This document shows, one piece after another, positions 33,288-41,963 of a DNA stretch of 64,000 nucleotides. The DNA comes from an uncultured Prevotella sp. (GTDB taxonomy: Bacteria; Bacteroidota; Bacteroidia; Bacteroidales; Bacteroidaceae): assembly GCA_900770395.1 (NCBI GenBank), contig CAAGKM010000020.1:25319-89318 (forward strand). Reading direction: 5' to 3'. The position numbers and the translations under genes are program-made. The notes below the pieces were generated by a model that was given only the letters and a program-made list of their open reading frames with translations, ran no database searches and was not told the origin of the DNA. The number at the start of each line of letters is the position of its first letter. Position 1 is the stretch's first letter.

Positions 33288-35069
33288 ATGACTACAAACG
33301 AGAAACTGCACGCCCTGAGGGTTGTGATGAAGAGAGAGAAGATTGACGCGTTCATATTTCCAAGCACCGACCCGCACAACGGCGAGTATGTGCCCGACCA
33401 CTGGAAAGGGCGCGAGTGGATAAGCGGCTTCAACGGATCGGCAGGCACCGCCGTGGTGACAATGGAGGCTGCGGCACTTTGGACCGACTCAAGATATTTC
33501 ATTGCAGCTGAGGAACAGTTGAGAGGAACGGAGTATGTGCTGATGAAACAGAAAATGCCCGGCACACCATCGATTGCCGACTGGTTAGGAAAGAAGCTCG
33601 CCGTGGAGGGAGGCACCGTGGTGGGCATCGACGGTATGGTGAATGCCGCATCTGAGGTGGAAAGTCTCATTGCCGACATGCGGAAGCGCGGCGGAATAAC
33701 CGTGCGCACCAACTTCGACCCGCTGGAAGAACTTTGGGAAGACCGTCCCGCAATACCAGAGAATAAAGCTGAAGTACATCCTTTAGAGTATGCCGGGGAG
33801 ACGGCGGCAAGCAAGCTGGAGCGAATACGCCAGGCACTGAAGGAACTGCACGCACAGGGAATGCTTGTGACTGCTCTCGATGACATAGCGTGGACCCTGA
33901 ACCTGCGCGGAAGCGACGTACACTGTAATCCTGTGGCGGTGAGCTACCTGCTCATCGACAGCCAAAAGGCAACTATATATATAAATAAGGTGAAGCTGAC
34001 CGACGAGACAAGGCTTTACCTGACCGAAAACGGCATCGAGACCGACGACTACGGCAACGTGAAAAAGGGAATTGCCGAATATCCCGACTACAGCATACTG
34101 CTGGACGACAATGAGGTGAACTACCCCCTGTTCAAGGCTGCACGCTGTCCGCAGATAATAAGAGCCACATCGCCAATACCTTATATGAAGGCGCAGAAGA
34201 ACGAGACTGAAATCAACGGTTTCAGGGCGGCAATGCTCCGTGACGGCGTGGCAATGGTGAAATTTCTGAAATGGCTGAAGCCGGCAGTAGAGGCAGGCGG
34301 CCAGACAGAGATGTCGCTCGACAGGAAGCTGACGGCATTGCGTGCTGAACAGCCGCTGTTCCGCGACATTTCGTTCGACAGCATTTTCGGGTATGAGCAC
34401 CACGGAGCAATCGTGCATTATGAGGCGACACCCGAGACCGACATTGAGGTGAAGCCCCGCGGACTGCTGCTCATGGACACAGGAGCGCAGTATCTCGACG
34501 GCACCACCGACATTACCCGCACCGTGGCGCTTGGCGACATCACCGAAGAGCAGCGCCACGCCTATACTCTCGTGCTGAAAGGACACATCGGCCTCGCCAT
34601 GGCAAAATTCCCCGAGCGTGCCTCGGGAACACAGCTTGACATCCTTGCCCGTCAGGCAATGTGGCGCGAGGGAATGAACTTCATGCACGGCACGGGTCAC
34701 GGTGTCGGTTCATATCTCAACGTTCATGAGGGTCCTCACCAGATACGAATGGAGTGGAAGCCCGCGCCGCTCGTGGCAGGCATGACCGTAACCAACGAGC
34801 CTGGACTGTACCTTGAGGGCAAGTTCGGAATAAGAACGGAGAACACCATGATAGTGACTCCATACAAGGAGACGGCGTTCGGACGCTTCCTGCAGCTTGA
34901 GCCGCTGACGCTCTGCCCGATAGATACTGCCCCGATAGACTTCAGCATGATGACAGCCGAAGAAATTAACTGGCTCAACCAATATCACAAGACGGTGTAC
35001 GAGAAACTCTCGCCCCTTCTGGATGACGAGGAGCGAGAGTGGCTGCGCATGGCGTGTGCGGCGATATAG
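33288..35069 (+). CDS. Xaa-Pro aminopeptidase (M24B)
   Basis: 593-residue cytosolic peptidase that removes N-terminal residues before proline. Two creatinase-like N-terminal domains (about residues 1-300) precede the pita-bread metal domain. Metal ligands are visible: Asp in LMDTGAQYLDGTTDITRT (both Asp), His in MHGTGHGVG, Glu in VTNEPG and Glu in GIRTENTM. The three-domain length matches eukaryote-like aminopeptidase P1, common in Bacteroidetes, rather than the shorter PepP. It is divergent from mdh and convergent with the phosphate carrier. Confidence 0.93.
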   Translation: MTTNEKLHALRVVMKREKIDAFIFPSTDPHNGEYVPDHWKGREWISGFNGSAGTAVVTMEAAALWTDSRYFIAAEEQLRGTEYVLMKQKMPGTPSIADWLGKKLAVEGGTVVGIDGMVNAASEVESLIADMRKRGGITVRTNFDPLEELWEDRPAIPENKAEVHPLEYAGETAASKLERIRQALKELHAQGMLVTALDDIAWTLNLRGSDVHCNPVAVSYLLIDSQKATIYINKVKLTDETRLYLTENGIETDDYGNVKKGIAEYPDYSILLDDNEVNYPLFKAARCPQIIRATSPIPYMKAQKNETEINGFRAAMLRDGVAMVKFLKWLKPAVEAGGQTEMSLDRKLTALRAEQPLFRDISFDSIFGYEHHGAIVHYEATPETDIEVKPRGLLLMDTGAQYLDGTTDITRTVALGDITEEQRHAYTLVLKGHIGLAMAKFPERASGTQLDILARQAMWREGMNFMHGTGHGVGSYLNVHEGPHQIRMEWKPAPLVAGMTVTNEPGLYLEGKFGIRTENTMIVTPYKETAFGRFLQLEPLTLCPIDTAPIDFSMMTAEEINWLNQYHKTVYEKLSPLLDDEEREWLRMACAAI

Positions 35070-35093
35070 CTGTTATTCCATTATAGAAGGTAT

Positions 35094-35189
35094 AAACGTA
35101 TCGTTTCCGATGCTAAACGATACGTTCCCGATTCAAAACGATACGTTCCCGATTCAAAACGATACGTTTAGAACCGGAAACGATACGTT
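35094..35189. repeat. Phased array 1: five 21-bp units (core AACGATACGTT)
   Basis: Units begin at 35094, 35115, 35136, 35157 and 35178, an exact 21-bp period. The first core is inverted (AACGTATCGTT) and the other four are AACGATACGTT, with linkers such as CCCGATTCAA. It fills the gap between the convergent aminopeptidase and phosphate-carrier genes. Units 1 and 2 can fold into a perfect 12-bp hairpin. Confidence 0.9.
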
Positions 35190-35198
35190 TGTGCCCTC

Positions 35199-37439
35199 TC
35201 AGTCGTTGAACCTCTTGTAGCTGCGGAGCACGCGGCGCGTGGCGGCGATGAACTCCTGAGTCTCCTGAAGAATGTTGAGATAGATGATTGTGGTGTTGAT
35301 GTTGCTCTCGTCCTCCTGCAGGTAGTCCATCTGTCGCTTGCGCAGTGCGGAGATGTGCTTCTTGTAGTTCTCCTCCTCGTTGAGAAGCGTGTCGATGGCG
35401 GTTATGTTGTCGGCATCTATTGCGTCGATGCTCCGCTTGAGGAAATCGTCCACGGTGTTCTTCACCGGCAGCAGCTCGGCTATCTGCGCGTTGTTGAGCG
35501 GCGTGAAGTTGTTGTCCACGTGCTCCTTGCAGGGAGTCGCCATGCGCTTCATGCAGTAGATTATCTGCTCGTCGGCGTTCATCGCCAGGTGGAACCAAGT
35601 GTTCTTCTCCAATGACAGGGTGCGGTCGATGCGCCTCATGCCCACGAGCATCCTGCGGCGCGTCTTTATGCGCTTGTCGTTGTGGCGGTCGAGCGATTTC
35701 AGTGCCTTGCGCAACTGGCGCAAATCCTCGTTTATCATACCTCCGATGATGGAGTTGAAACAGCCGTTGGCGTGACGCAGGGCGTCAGCCTGCACTATCT
35801 GCATGTGGCGTCGGATGAGAGTCCAGCGCTCTGCCTTGTCCTGAGTCTGCATCATCTGACGGAACACTTCCTCGTCGGGAGTCATCACGTCCTTTGCCTC
35901 GCCCGGCATGTTGTTCTTCACCAGCAGCACAATGGCAAGCACTATGAACGCCGTCATCACCACGATGCCGCCGAAGTGCATGAGCAGCACCACCGTGCCG
36001 GCGGCTATGAACGCCGCGCCGGCGGTGATAAACCATCCGCCTATGACGCTGAGCATGCCCGTGATGCGGAACACAGCGCTCTCGCGGCTCCACGCGCGGT
36101 CGGCGAGCGACGTTCCCATGGCGACGATGAAGGTGACGTAGGTGGTGGAGAGGGGCAGCTTGAACGATGTGCCGATGATGATGAGCAGTCCGGCGAGCAC
36201 GATGTTCACCGAGGCGCGCACGAGGTCGAACGCCGCGCCCTGCTCCATTATCACCTCGTCCTTGCAGAAACGGCTGTCTATCCAGCGGCGCACGCCCTGT
36301 GGAACAACCCTCACAGCCAGCTCGCCCACGTTGTTGAACGAGCGCACCATGCTCCTCGCCACCCTCGACGAGCCGAACATCTCCTCGCCCTCGTCCTGAC
36401 GCGACAGGTCGACCGAGGTCTTCACCACGTTGCGCGCCTTCTTCGACGTGGCGAGCGACCACACCATTATCATTCCCGCCGCAACGAGGAACAGGAAGGG
36501 GGTCTTGGCGCTGCCGTTGAGCGAATCCATCATAAACGCCGACGGATTGCCGCCTCCATTGGCGGAATAGTCGACATAAGAGCTGTAGCCTGCGAGGGGA
36601 ACGCCGATGAAGTTGACGAGGTCGTTGCCCGCAAACGCCATGGCGAGGGCGAAAGTGCCGATGAGCACTATAACCTTAAAGACATTCACCCGCAGAATGT
36701 GGAGAAGCTGCATGAGCAACGTGAATCCAAGGAAGCCGAAGCCCACTATCGCAGCCGTATTGTCGGAGATCCAGTCACGGAACTCCACGCTCATCAGCGC
36801 CGACTTGCCCAGCCCCTTCACCAGGATGAAGTAGCCGATGGCGGTACACGCCACGCCGCCGAAAAGTCCGATGGTCCACTTCAGCCGCCGCTTGTAGTTG
36901 AACGTGAAGATGACGCGGGCAATCCACTGCACCAGCGTGCCGAAGAAGAAGGCTATGGCTACGGAGCAGAAGATGCCGAGAATCACCGACAGGGCTTTCT
37001 CGGTGTTGAGCAGCCGGGCAAAGGTGAGCGTGTCGGTGTCGTCGGCAATTATCTTGAGCAGAGCCAGCACAAACGTGCCGCCCAGCAGCTCGAACACCAT
37101 CGACACGGTGGTGGAGGTGGGCATGCCCAGGGTGTTGAAGATGTCGAGCAGCACCACGTCGGTCACCATCACCGCGAGGAAGATGCACATCAGGTCCTCA
37201 AACGAGTACATCTCGGGGCGGAAGATGCCGTGGCGCGCAATATCCATCATGCCATTGCTCATCACGGCGCCCACGAACACTCCAAACGACGCCACAATCA
37301 CTATGGTGCGGAAGCGCGCCACCTTGGCACCCACCGCCGAGTTGAGAAAGTTCACGGCGTCGTTGCTCACTCCCACCATCAGGTCGAACACGGCGAGAAC
37401 GAACAGAAAGATAACGAATCCTAAGAAAATTGTTTCCAT
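35199..37439 (-). CDS. PiT-family inorganic phosphate transporter with C-terminal PhoU-like domain
   Basis: 746-residue inner-membrane carrier from ATG 37439 (TTG 37451 is rejected). The duplicated PiT signature is seen as GVSNDAVNFLNSAVGAK near residue 23 and GNDLVNFIGVPLAG near residue 275. About 10-12 hydrophobic helices run to residue 530. The last 215 residues are soluble, helical and heptad-like, resembling PhoU/DUF47 helices, an uncommon fusion. It is divergent from the two-component system. Three 11-bp repeats like a Pho box lie just upstream of its promoter, pointing to phosphate control. Confidence 0.88.
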   Translation of the reverse strand: METIFLGFVIFLFVLAVFDLMVGVSNDAVNFLNSAVGAKVARFRTIVIVASFGVFVGAVMSNGMMDIARHGIFRPEMYSFEDLMCIFLAVMVTDVVLLDIFNTLGMPTSTTVSMVFELLGGTFVLALLKIIADDTDTLTFARLLNTEKALSVILGIFCSVAIAFFFGTLVQWIARVIFTFNYKRRLKWTIGLFGGVACTAIGYFILVKGLGKSALMSVEFRDWISDNTAAIVGFGFLGFTLLMQLLHILRVNVFKVIVLIGTFALAMAFAGNDLVNFIGVPLAGYSSYVDYSANGGGNPSAFMMDSLNGSAKTPFLFLVAAGMIMVWSLATSKKARNVVKTSVDLSRQDEGEEMFGSSRVARSMVRSFNNVGELAVRVVPQGVRRWIDSRFCKDEVIMEQGAAFDLVRASVNIVLAGLLIIIGTSFKLPLSTTYVTFIVAMGTSLADRAWSRESAVFRITGMLSVIGGWFITAGAAFIAAGTVVLLMHFGGIVVMTAFIVLAIVLLVKNNMPGEAKDVMTPDEEVFRQMMQTQDKAERWTLIRRHMQIVQADALRHANGCFNSIIGGMINEDLRQLRKALKSLDRHNDKRIKTRRRMLVGMRRIDRTLSLEKNTWFHLAMNADEQIIYCMKRMATPCKEHVDNNFTPLNNAQIAELLPVKNTVDDFLKRSIDAIDADNITAIDTLLNEEENYKKHISALRKRQMDYLQEDESNINTTIIYLNILQETQEFIAATRRVLRSYKRFND

Positions 37440-37491
37440 AACTTCATTCAATGTGTTTTTGTATTATCAAATTTGTTTTTGTTTTCGCCTG

Positions 37492-37499
37492 CAAAATTA
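37492..37499 (-). promoter_or_regulatory. Phosphate carrier promoter -7 box
   Basis: TAATTTTG on the minus strand; the -33 region is poor (GTTTC), as for an activator-dependent promoter. Confidence 0.6.
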
Positions 37500-37520
37500 G
37501 CTTGCAGATGTTAAGAAACT

Positions 37521-37549
37521 GTTACAATCGTACTACAATGCCGTAACAA
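37521..37549 (-). promoter_or_regulatory. Pho-box-like direct repeats upstream of the phosphate carrier
   Basis: On the minus strand TTGTTAC, TTGTAGT and TTGTAAC begin at 37549, 37538 and 37527, an 11-bp period as in OmpR/PhoB-type direct-repeat sites. Confidence 0.65.
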
Positions 37550-37577
37550 AAAACGGATGGTTTATAAAATTTGCAAA

Positions 37578-37595
37578 TGTAACATAAATGTAACG
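37578..37595 (+). promoter_or_regulatory. Pho-box-like direct repeat upstream of the response regulator
   Basis: TGTAACA-TAAA-TGTAACG, 11-bp period, upstream of the promoter for the regulator gene (-7 TAAATTTG, 37627-37634). Confidence 0.65.
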
Positions 37596-37626
37596 CCGCA
37601 ATGGTTTATTTTCGCAAAAATAATCG

Positions 37627-37634
37627 TAAATTTG
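37627..37634 (+). promoter_or_regulatory. Two-component operon promoter -7 box
   Basis: TAAATTTG, 30 nt before ATG 37664; it supports this start over 37601. Confidence 0.6.
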
Positions 37635-37663
37635 CAGCGAAGTTAAATCAATACAATGAAACT

Positions 37664-38350
37664 ATGAACAAAAAGATTCTTGTGGTTGACGATGAGGAGG
37701 ACCTGAGGGAGATTCTGAGCTTCAACCTCACGGCGGCAGGATACACAGTAGACACGGCTGCATCGTCGGAAGAGGTGCTGACGATGAACCTGTCGGATTA
37801 TTGTCTGATACTTCTCGATGTGATGATGGGCGAGATTAGCGGAATGTCGCTTGCCGCCATACTGAAGCGCCGCCCCGAGACTGCCGATACACCTATTATA
37901 TTTATAACGGCACTATCGACCGAGGACGATATGCTGCGAGGCTTCGACACCGGAGCGGACGATTATATCACAAAACCCTTCAAGATGCGTGAGGTACTTG
38001 CCCGTGTCAATGCAGTGTTGCGCCGTGCGGGAAACACTCAGAGCCGGGATGCCGGTGCCGGAACAGTGGAGTTCGAGGGCATAAGGATTGACACCGTGAG
38101 CAAAAGGCTGACGGTTGACGGCGAGGATGTGGCGCTCACGAAGAAGGAGTTTGAGATTCTGCTCCTGCTCGTGAAGAACAGCGGCAGGGTGTTCTCGCGG
38201 CAGGAAATATTGTCGAAGGTATGGGACGACGACGTGTATGTGCTCGACCGCACGGTGGATGTGAACATCACAAGATTGCGAAAGAAAATCGGACGATACG
38301 GCGAATACATCCAGACCCGGCAGGGATATGGGTATTCGTTTAAGAAGTAA
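37664..38350 (+). CDS. OmpR/PhoB-family response regulator
   Basis: 228-residue DNA-binding regulator. The receiver domain (1-120) has acidic pocket VDDEED, phospho-acceptor Asp52 (LILLDVMM) and the Lys in TKPFKMREV. The C-terminal winged helix (about 135-228) carries LTKKEFEILLLL and VDVNITRLRKKIG, typical of OmpR/PhoB. It is followed after 27 nt by the sensor kinase. The Pho-box-like repeats and the divergent phosphate carrier suggest a PhoB role; that is inference. Confidence 0.93.
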   Translation: MNKKILVVDDEEDLREILSFNLTAAGYTVDTAASSEEVLTMNLSDYCLILLDVMMGEISGMSLAAILKRRPETADTPIIFITALSTEDDMLRGFDTGADDYITKPFKMREVLARVNAVLRRAGNTQSRDAGAGTVEFEGIRIDTVSKRLTVDGEDVALTKKEFEILLLLVKNSGRVFSRQEILSKVWDDDVYVLDRTVDVNITRLRKKIGRYGEYIQTRQGYGYSFKK

Positions 38351-38377
38351 TTCAAAACCCAAAATTCGTAATTCAAA

Positions 38378-39817
38378 ATGCAACATAGAAAATCATTAAG
38401 CCGACAGATGTTCATCACGGTGCTGCTGTTGCTGTCGGTACTCGTCATAGGCTTCATCTCGTATCAGTATCAAAGGGAGAAGCAGTTCAAGATTGGAATC
38501 CTGCACACCCAGCTGAAGGACTACAACCACCAGCTGGCAGAGGCGGTGGGCAGCGCCGGAGAAATATCCGACTCCACCGTCAGCGCATACATCGGAAGCC
38601 ATCCGCTGAGAGGGCTGCGCGTCACGCTGCTCAACACCCGCGGAAAGGTGCTCTTCGACAACGGCAGCCGCCACTACGCCACGCTGCCCAGCCACCTGGA
38701 GCGCCCGGAGATAAAGATGGCGCTGCTCACAGGCGAGGGCTACGAGATAAACCGCCACTCAAGCACCACGAACGAAAACTACTTCTATGCCGCCACATAT
38801 CTGCCGCGGCAGGAGCTGATAGTGCGCACCGCCCTGCCCTACGACTTTGAGCTGGCGGAGCATCTCAGGGCTGACATGACCTACATCTGGATTACGCTCG
38901 CCGTGAGCCTCGTCATCATCTTCATGTTCTGGCTCTACACGCGGCGGTTGGGCAAGGCTATCGTGCAGCTGAGGCATTTCGCGCAGGTGGTGGACAAGGG
39001 CGAGAGCTACGACGCCGAGCGCGAGGCGGCGGCGTTTCCAAACAACGAGCTGGGCGAAATCTCGCAAAACATCGTGAGACTCTACAAGCGTCTGCAGCAG
39101 AGTCAGGACGAGCAGCTGCGACTGAAGCGCCAGCTGACGCAAAACATCTCGCACGAGCTGAAGACTCCCGTGGCGAGCATCCACGGCTATCTCGAGACCA
39201 TCATGGAAAATCCCGGGCTCACCGACGAGCAGCGCCAGAACTTCATAGAGCGTTGCTATGCACAAAGCGACCGCCTGATAAGTCTGGTGAACGACATCTC
39301 GTCGCTCAACCGCATGGACGAGGTGCTGCACTCGCTCAACCTGCAGCTCACCGACATCGCCGCCATAGTACACGACATAGAGCAGGAGGTGGCGCTGCAA
39401 TTAGAGGAGAAACACATGACCATCACCAACACCCTCAGCACCACGCTGCCGTTCCTGGGCGACCCGTCGATGCTCTACTCCATATTCCGCAATCTCATAG
39501 ACAATGCCATTGCCTATTCAGGCGAGGGCACCGCCATCGTAATCCGATGCCGTGAGGAACGCGACTTCTATCACTTCCGTCTGTCGGACAACGGCACGGG
39601 AATACCCGCTGAGCATATTCCCCATGTGTTTGAGCGGTTCTACCGTGTAGACAAAGGGCGTGACCGCAAGGCTGGCGGCACAGGGTTAGGACTGGCAATT
39701 GTGAAGAATGCCGTGATGCTTCACGGCGGCACTATCAGCGCCGCACCCGTGGCAGGAGGCGGAGTGGAGTTTATCTTCACATTGAAAAGAACTCCCGTTG
39801 ACAGTATGCAGCAGTAA
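38378..39817 (+). CDS. Sensor histidine kinase (PhoR-like)
   Basis: 479-residue membrane kinase. Two membrane segments (about 11-29 and 169-187) bracket a periplasmic domain of about 140 residues. A HAMP-like linker follows, then the H-box with phospho-acceptor His259 (ISHELKTPVASIHGY). The ATP-binding domain shows N (RNLIDNAIAYS), G1 (LSDNGTGIP), F (FERFYRVDKG) and G2 (GGTGLGLAIVK) boxes, all intact. Paired with the upstream regulator, it probably senses phosphate state together with the divergent PiT carrier. Confidence 0.93.
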   Translation: MQHRKSLSRQMFITVLLLLSVLVIGFISYQYQREKQFKIGILHTQLKDYNHQLAEAVGSAGEISDSTVSAYIGSHPLRGLRVTLLNTRGKVLFDNGSRHYATLPSHLERPEIKMALLTGEGYEINRHSSTTNENYFYAATYLPRQELIVRTALPYDFELAEHLRADMTYIWITLAVSLVIIFMFWLYTRRLGKAIVQLRHFAQVVDKGESYDAEREAAAFPNNELGEISQNIVRLYKRLQQSQDEQLRLKRQLTQNISHELKTPVASIHGYLETIMENPGLTDEQRQNFIERCYAQSDRLISLVNDISSLNRMDEVLHSLNLQLTDIAAIVHDIEQEVALQLEEKHMTITNTLSTTLPFLGDPSMLYSIFRNLIDNAIAYSGEGTAIVIRCREERDFYHFRLSDNGTGIPAEHIPHVFERFYRVDKGRDRKAGGTGLGLAIVKNAVMLHGGTISAAPVAGGGVEFIFTLKRTPVDSMQQ

Positions 39818-39977
39818 AAGCGTGAAATAAAATTTACAAGAAGTCTCCTGAGAATCGCGTATTACTCACGAAACCTTATCTCGGTCGCAAATACGCCCAA
39901 ATTTCGCGTTTTGTAATTGGCTGGTTATCTTTACTTTATGATTTTCTACGTTATTCTTGCCGTATAAATCCCGTTGT

Positions 39978-40074
39978 AACACTTAACTGTTTCCGAAGTA
40001 ACACTTAACTGCTGTTTTTGGAACACTTAAGTGTTGCTTTTGAACACTTAACCGTTACTTCAGCAACAGTTAAC
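39978..40074. repeat. Phased array 2: five 21-22 bp units (core AACACTTAAC)
   Basis: Cores begin at 39978, 40000, 40022, 40043 and 40065. The last reads AACAGTTAAC. Spacers are GTTT/CTTTTG-rich. The array lies in the 568-bp gap between the histidine kinase and the isomerase-like gene. The rest of that gap holds a promoter at 40277 and no ORF. Confidence 0.85.
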
Positions 40075-40276
40075 TATTACGATGGAACTGCTTATTTTCT
40101 TCAATGATTTCACTTCGGTTTTGTTTAAGAACTGCATCAATATTCATTTTCCTTTTCCAGAATGCACAAAAAACTATACGGGATTTTTTCAGAATTATCA
40201 TTACGTTTAACATTTCTCCGAGCAGATGACAATCTGGTGCCCAAAGAATAAAAAACATTAAAATTTCATTTTATAT

Positions 40277-40307
40277 TTTGCCATGCTGTCGTTTATTAGT
40301 ATCTTTG
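40277..40307 (+). promoter_or_regulatory. Promoter of the isomerase-like gene
   Basis: TTTG (40277-40280), 19 nt, TATCTTTG (40300-40307). It leaves a leader of about 70 nt before ATG 40386. Confidence 0.78.
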
Positions 40308-40385
40308 CATTAATTTTATCTTAAGATAAGCGACAAACTAAGAAATATAAAAACATATATATAACATTTTTAATAAAACAATTTT

Positions 40386-41864
40386 ATGGTAAGTAACAAC
40401 ATTCCACAGGTCAAGCTCGGCATCATCGCCGTTAGCCGTGACTGTTTCCCTATCGCGCTGTCAACACAGCGTCGCGAGAACATTGTAAAAGAATATAAGG
40501 GTGACTTGTACAACTGCAAGACCACCGTTGAGAACGAGCAGGACATGCTTAAGGCTGTCAGCGAGGTGAAGGAAGCCGGCTGCAACGCCCTCGTGGTGTT
40601 CCTCGGCAACTTCGGTCCTGAGACTCCCGAGACTCTCATCGCCAAGAACTTCGACGGACCATGTATGTTTGTGGCTGCCGCTGAGGGCGACGGCGACATG
40701 ATCAACGGCCGTGGCGACGCATACTGCGGTATGCTCAACTGCTCATACAACCTTGGCATGCGCCACCTCAAGGGCTATATCCCTGAGTATCCTGTAGGCA
40801 CAGCTGAGGACATCTCGAAGATGATTGCCGACTTCGTGCCCGTAGCCCGCGTAATCCTCGGCTTGAAGGGTCTGAAGATTATCACCTTCGGTCCGCGTCC
40901 ACAGGACTTCTTCGCCTGCAACGCCCCAATCAAGGGTCTCTATGAGCTTGGCGTTGAGATTGAGGAGAACTCTGAGCTCGACCTGCTCGTGGCTTACAAG
41001 GAGCATGAGAACGACCCACGCATCGACGCTGTATGCGAGGATATGGCAAAGGAAATGGGTGAGGGCTGCTACTACCCGACACTCAGCCGCCGCATGGCAC
41101 AGTTTGAGCTCACTCTGCTCGACTGGGCAGAGCAGCACAAGGGCTCACGCCAGTATGTGGCATTTGCCGACAAGTGCTGGCCGGCATTCCCAAGCCAGTT
41201 CGGCTTTGAGCCTTGCTATGTGAACAGCCGTCTGGCAAGCCGCGGCATTCCAGTGGCTTGTGAGGTTGACATCTACGGTGCACTGTCTGAGTACATCGGT
41301 ATCTGCGCCTCTGACGACACCGTTACCCTGCTCGACATCAACAACTCTGTGCCGAAGTACATCTACGACGAGGACATCGTCGGCAAGTATGACTACAAGC
41401 TCACCGACACATTCATGGGCTTCCACTGCGGCAACACTCCACAGTGCAAGATGTGCTCTAACCGCAAGATTAAGTTCCAGCTCATCCAGAACCGTCTGCT
41501 TGAGAACGGCGGCGAGCCAGACTTCACACGCGGTACCCTTGAGGGCGACATCGCAGCAAGTCCTATCACATTCTATCGTCTGCAGTGCGACTCAGAGGGC
41601 AATCTCCGCTCTTACATCGCCGAGGGTGAGGTGCTCGACGTTCCTACACGCTCATTCGGCGGTATCGGTATCTTCGCCATCAAGGAGATGGGCCGCTTCT
41701 ATCGTCACGTGCTCATCCAGAAGGGCTATCCTCACCACGGTGCCGTGGCATTCGAGCATGTGGGCAAGACCCTGTTCGAGGTGTTCAAGTATCTCGGCAT
41801 AAAGGACATCGCCTACAACCAGCCAAAGGCTCTGCCTTATCCAACAGAGAATCCTTGGGCATAA
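40386..41864 (+). CDS. L-fucose/L-arabinose isomerase family protein
   Basis: 492-residue cytoplasmic protein of the fucose/arabinose isomerase fold. The N-terminal Rossmann-like domain begins VKLGIIAVSRDCFP, followed by VVFLGNFGPETPE. The C-terminal half has a conserved GFHCGNTPQCKMC, with Cys/His residues, and PHHGAVAFEHVG near the end, where family members place a metal-binding His. It is not a close copy of FucI at 24454-26229 and may act on another sugar. Codon use is strongly biased to C/G-ending codons, suggesting high expression. It is monocistronic with promoter and terminator. Confidence 0.82.
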   Translation: MVSNNIPQVKLGIIAVSRDCFPIALSTQRRENIVKEYKGDLYNCKTTVENEQDMLKAVSEVKEAGCNALVVFLGNFGPETPETLIAKNFDGPCMFVAAAEGDGDMINGRGDAYCGMLNCSYNLGMRHLKGYIPEYPVGTAEDISKMIADFVPVARVILGLKGLKIITFGPRPQDFFACNAPIKGLYELGVEIEENSELDLLVAYKEHENDPRIDAVCEDMAKEMGEGCYYPTLSRRMAQFELTLLDWAEQHKGSRQYVAFADKCWPAFPSQFGFEPCYVNSRLASRGIPVACEVDIYGALSEYIGICASDDTVTLLDINNSVPKYIYDEDIVGKYDYKLTDTFMGFHCGNTPQCKMCSNRKIKFQLIQNRLLENGGEPDFTRGTLEGDIAASPITFYRLQCDSEGNLRSYIAEGEVLDVPTRSFGGIGIFAIKEMGRFYRHVLIQKGYPHHGAVAFEHVGKTLFEVFKYLGIKDIAYNQPKALPYPTENPWA

Positions 41865-41890
41865 CGCCATTTAAGCATTTATGAAAATGC

Positions 41891-41922
41891 AACGGGGATG
41901 TGTTGATTGACACATCCCCGTT
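41891..41922 (+). terminator. Hairpin terminator after the isomerase-like gene
   Basis: AACGGGGATGTGT and its exact complement form a 13-bp stem around TGATTG, 26 nt past the stop. Confidence 0.75.
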
Positions 41923-41963
41923 ACTTATTGATAAACAGGTATCCTTATCCTGCTTTTCTATTC

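Noticed and set aside
35094..35189. CRISPR array
   Set aside because: Units are 21 bp in total, with near-constant linkers, and no cas genes are present; array 2 and the others fail in the same way.
35682..37424. A 580-codon open frame antisense to the phosphate carrier
   Set aside because: His/Glu/Arg-rich composition typical of a shadow frame; the opposite strand has clear PiT motifs and a promoter.
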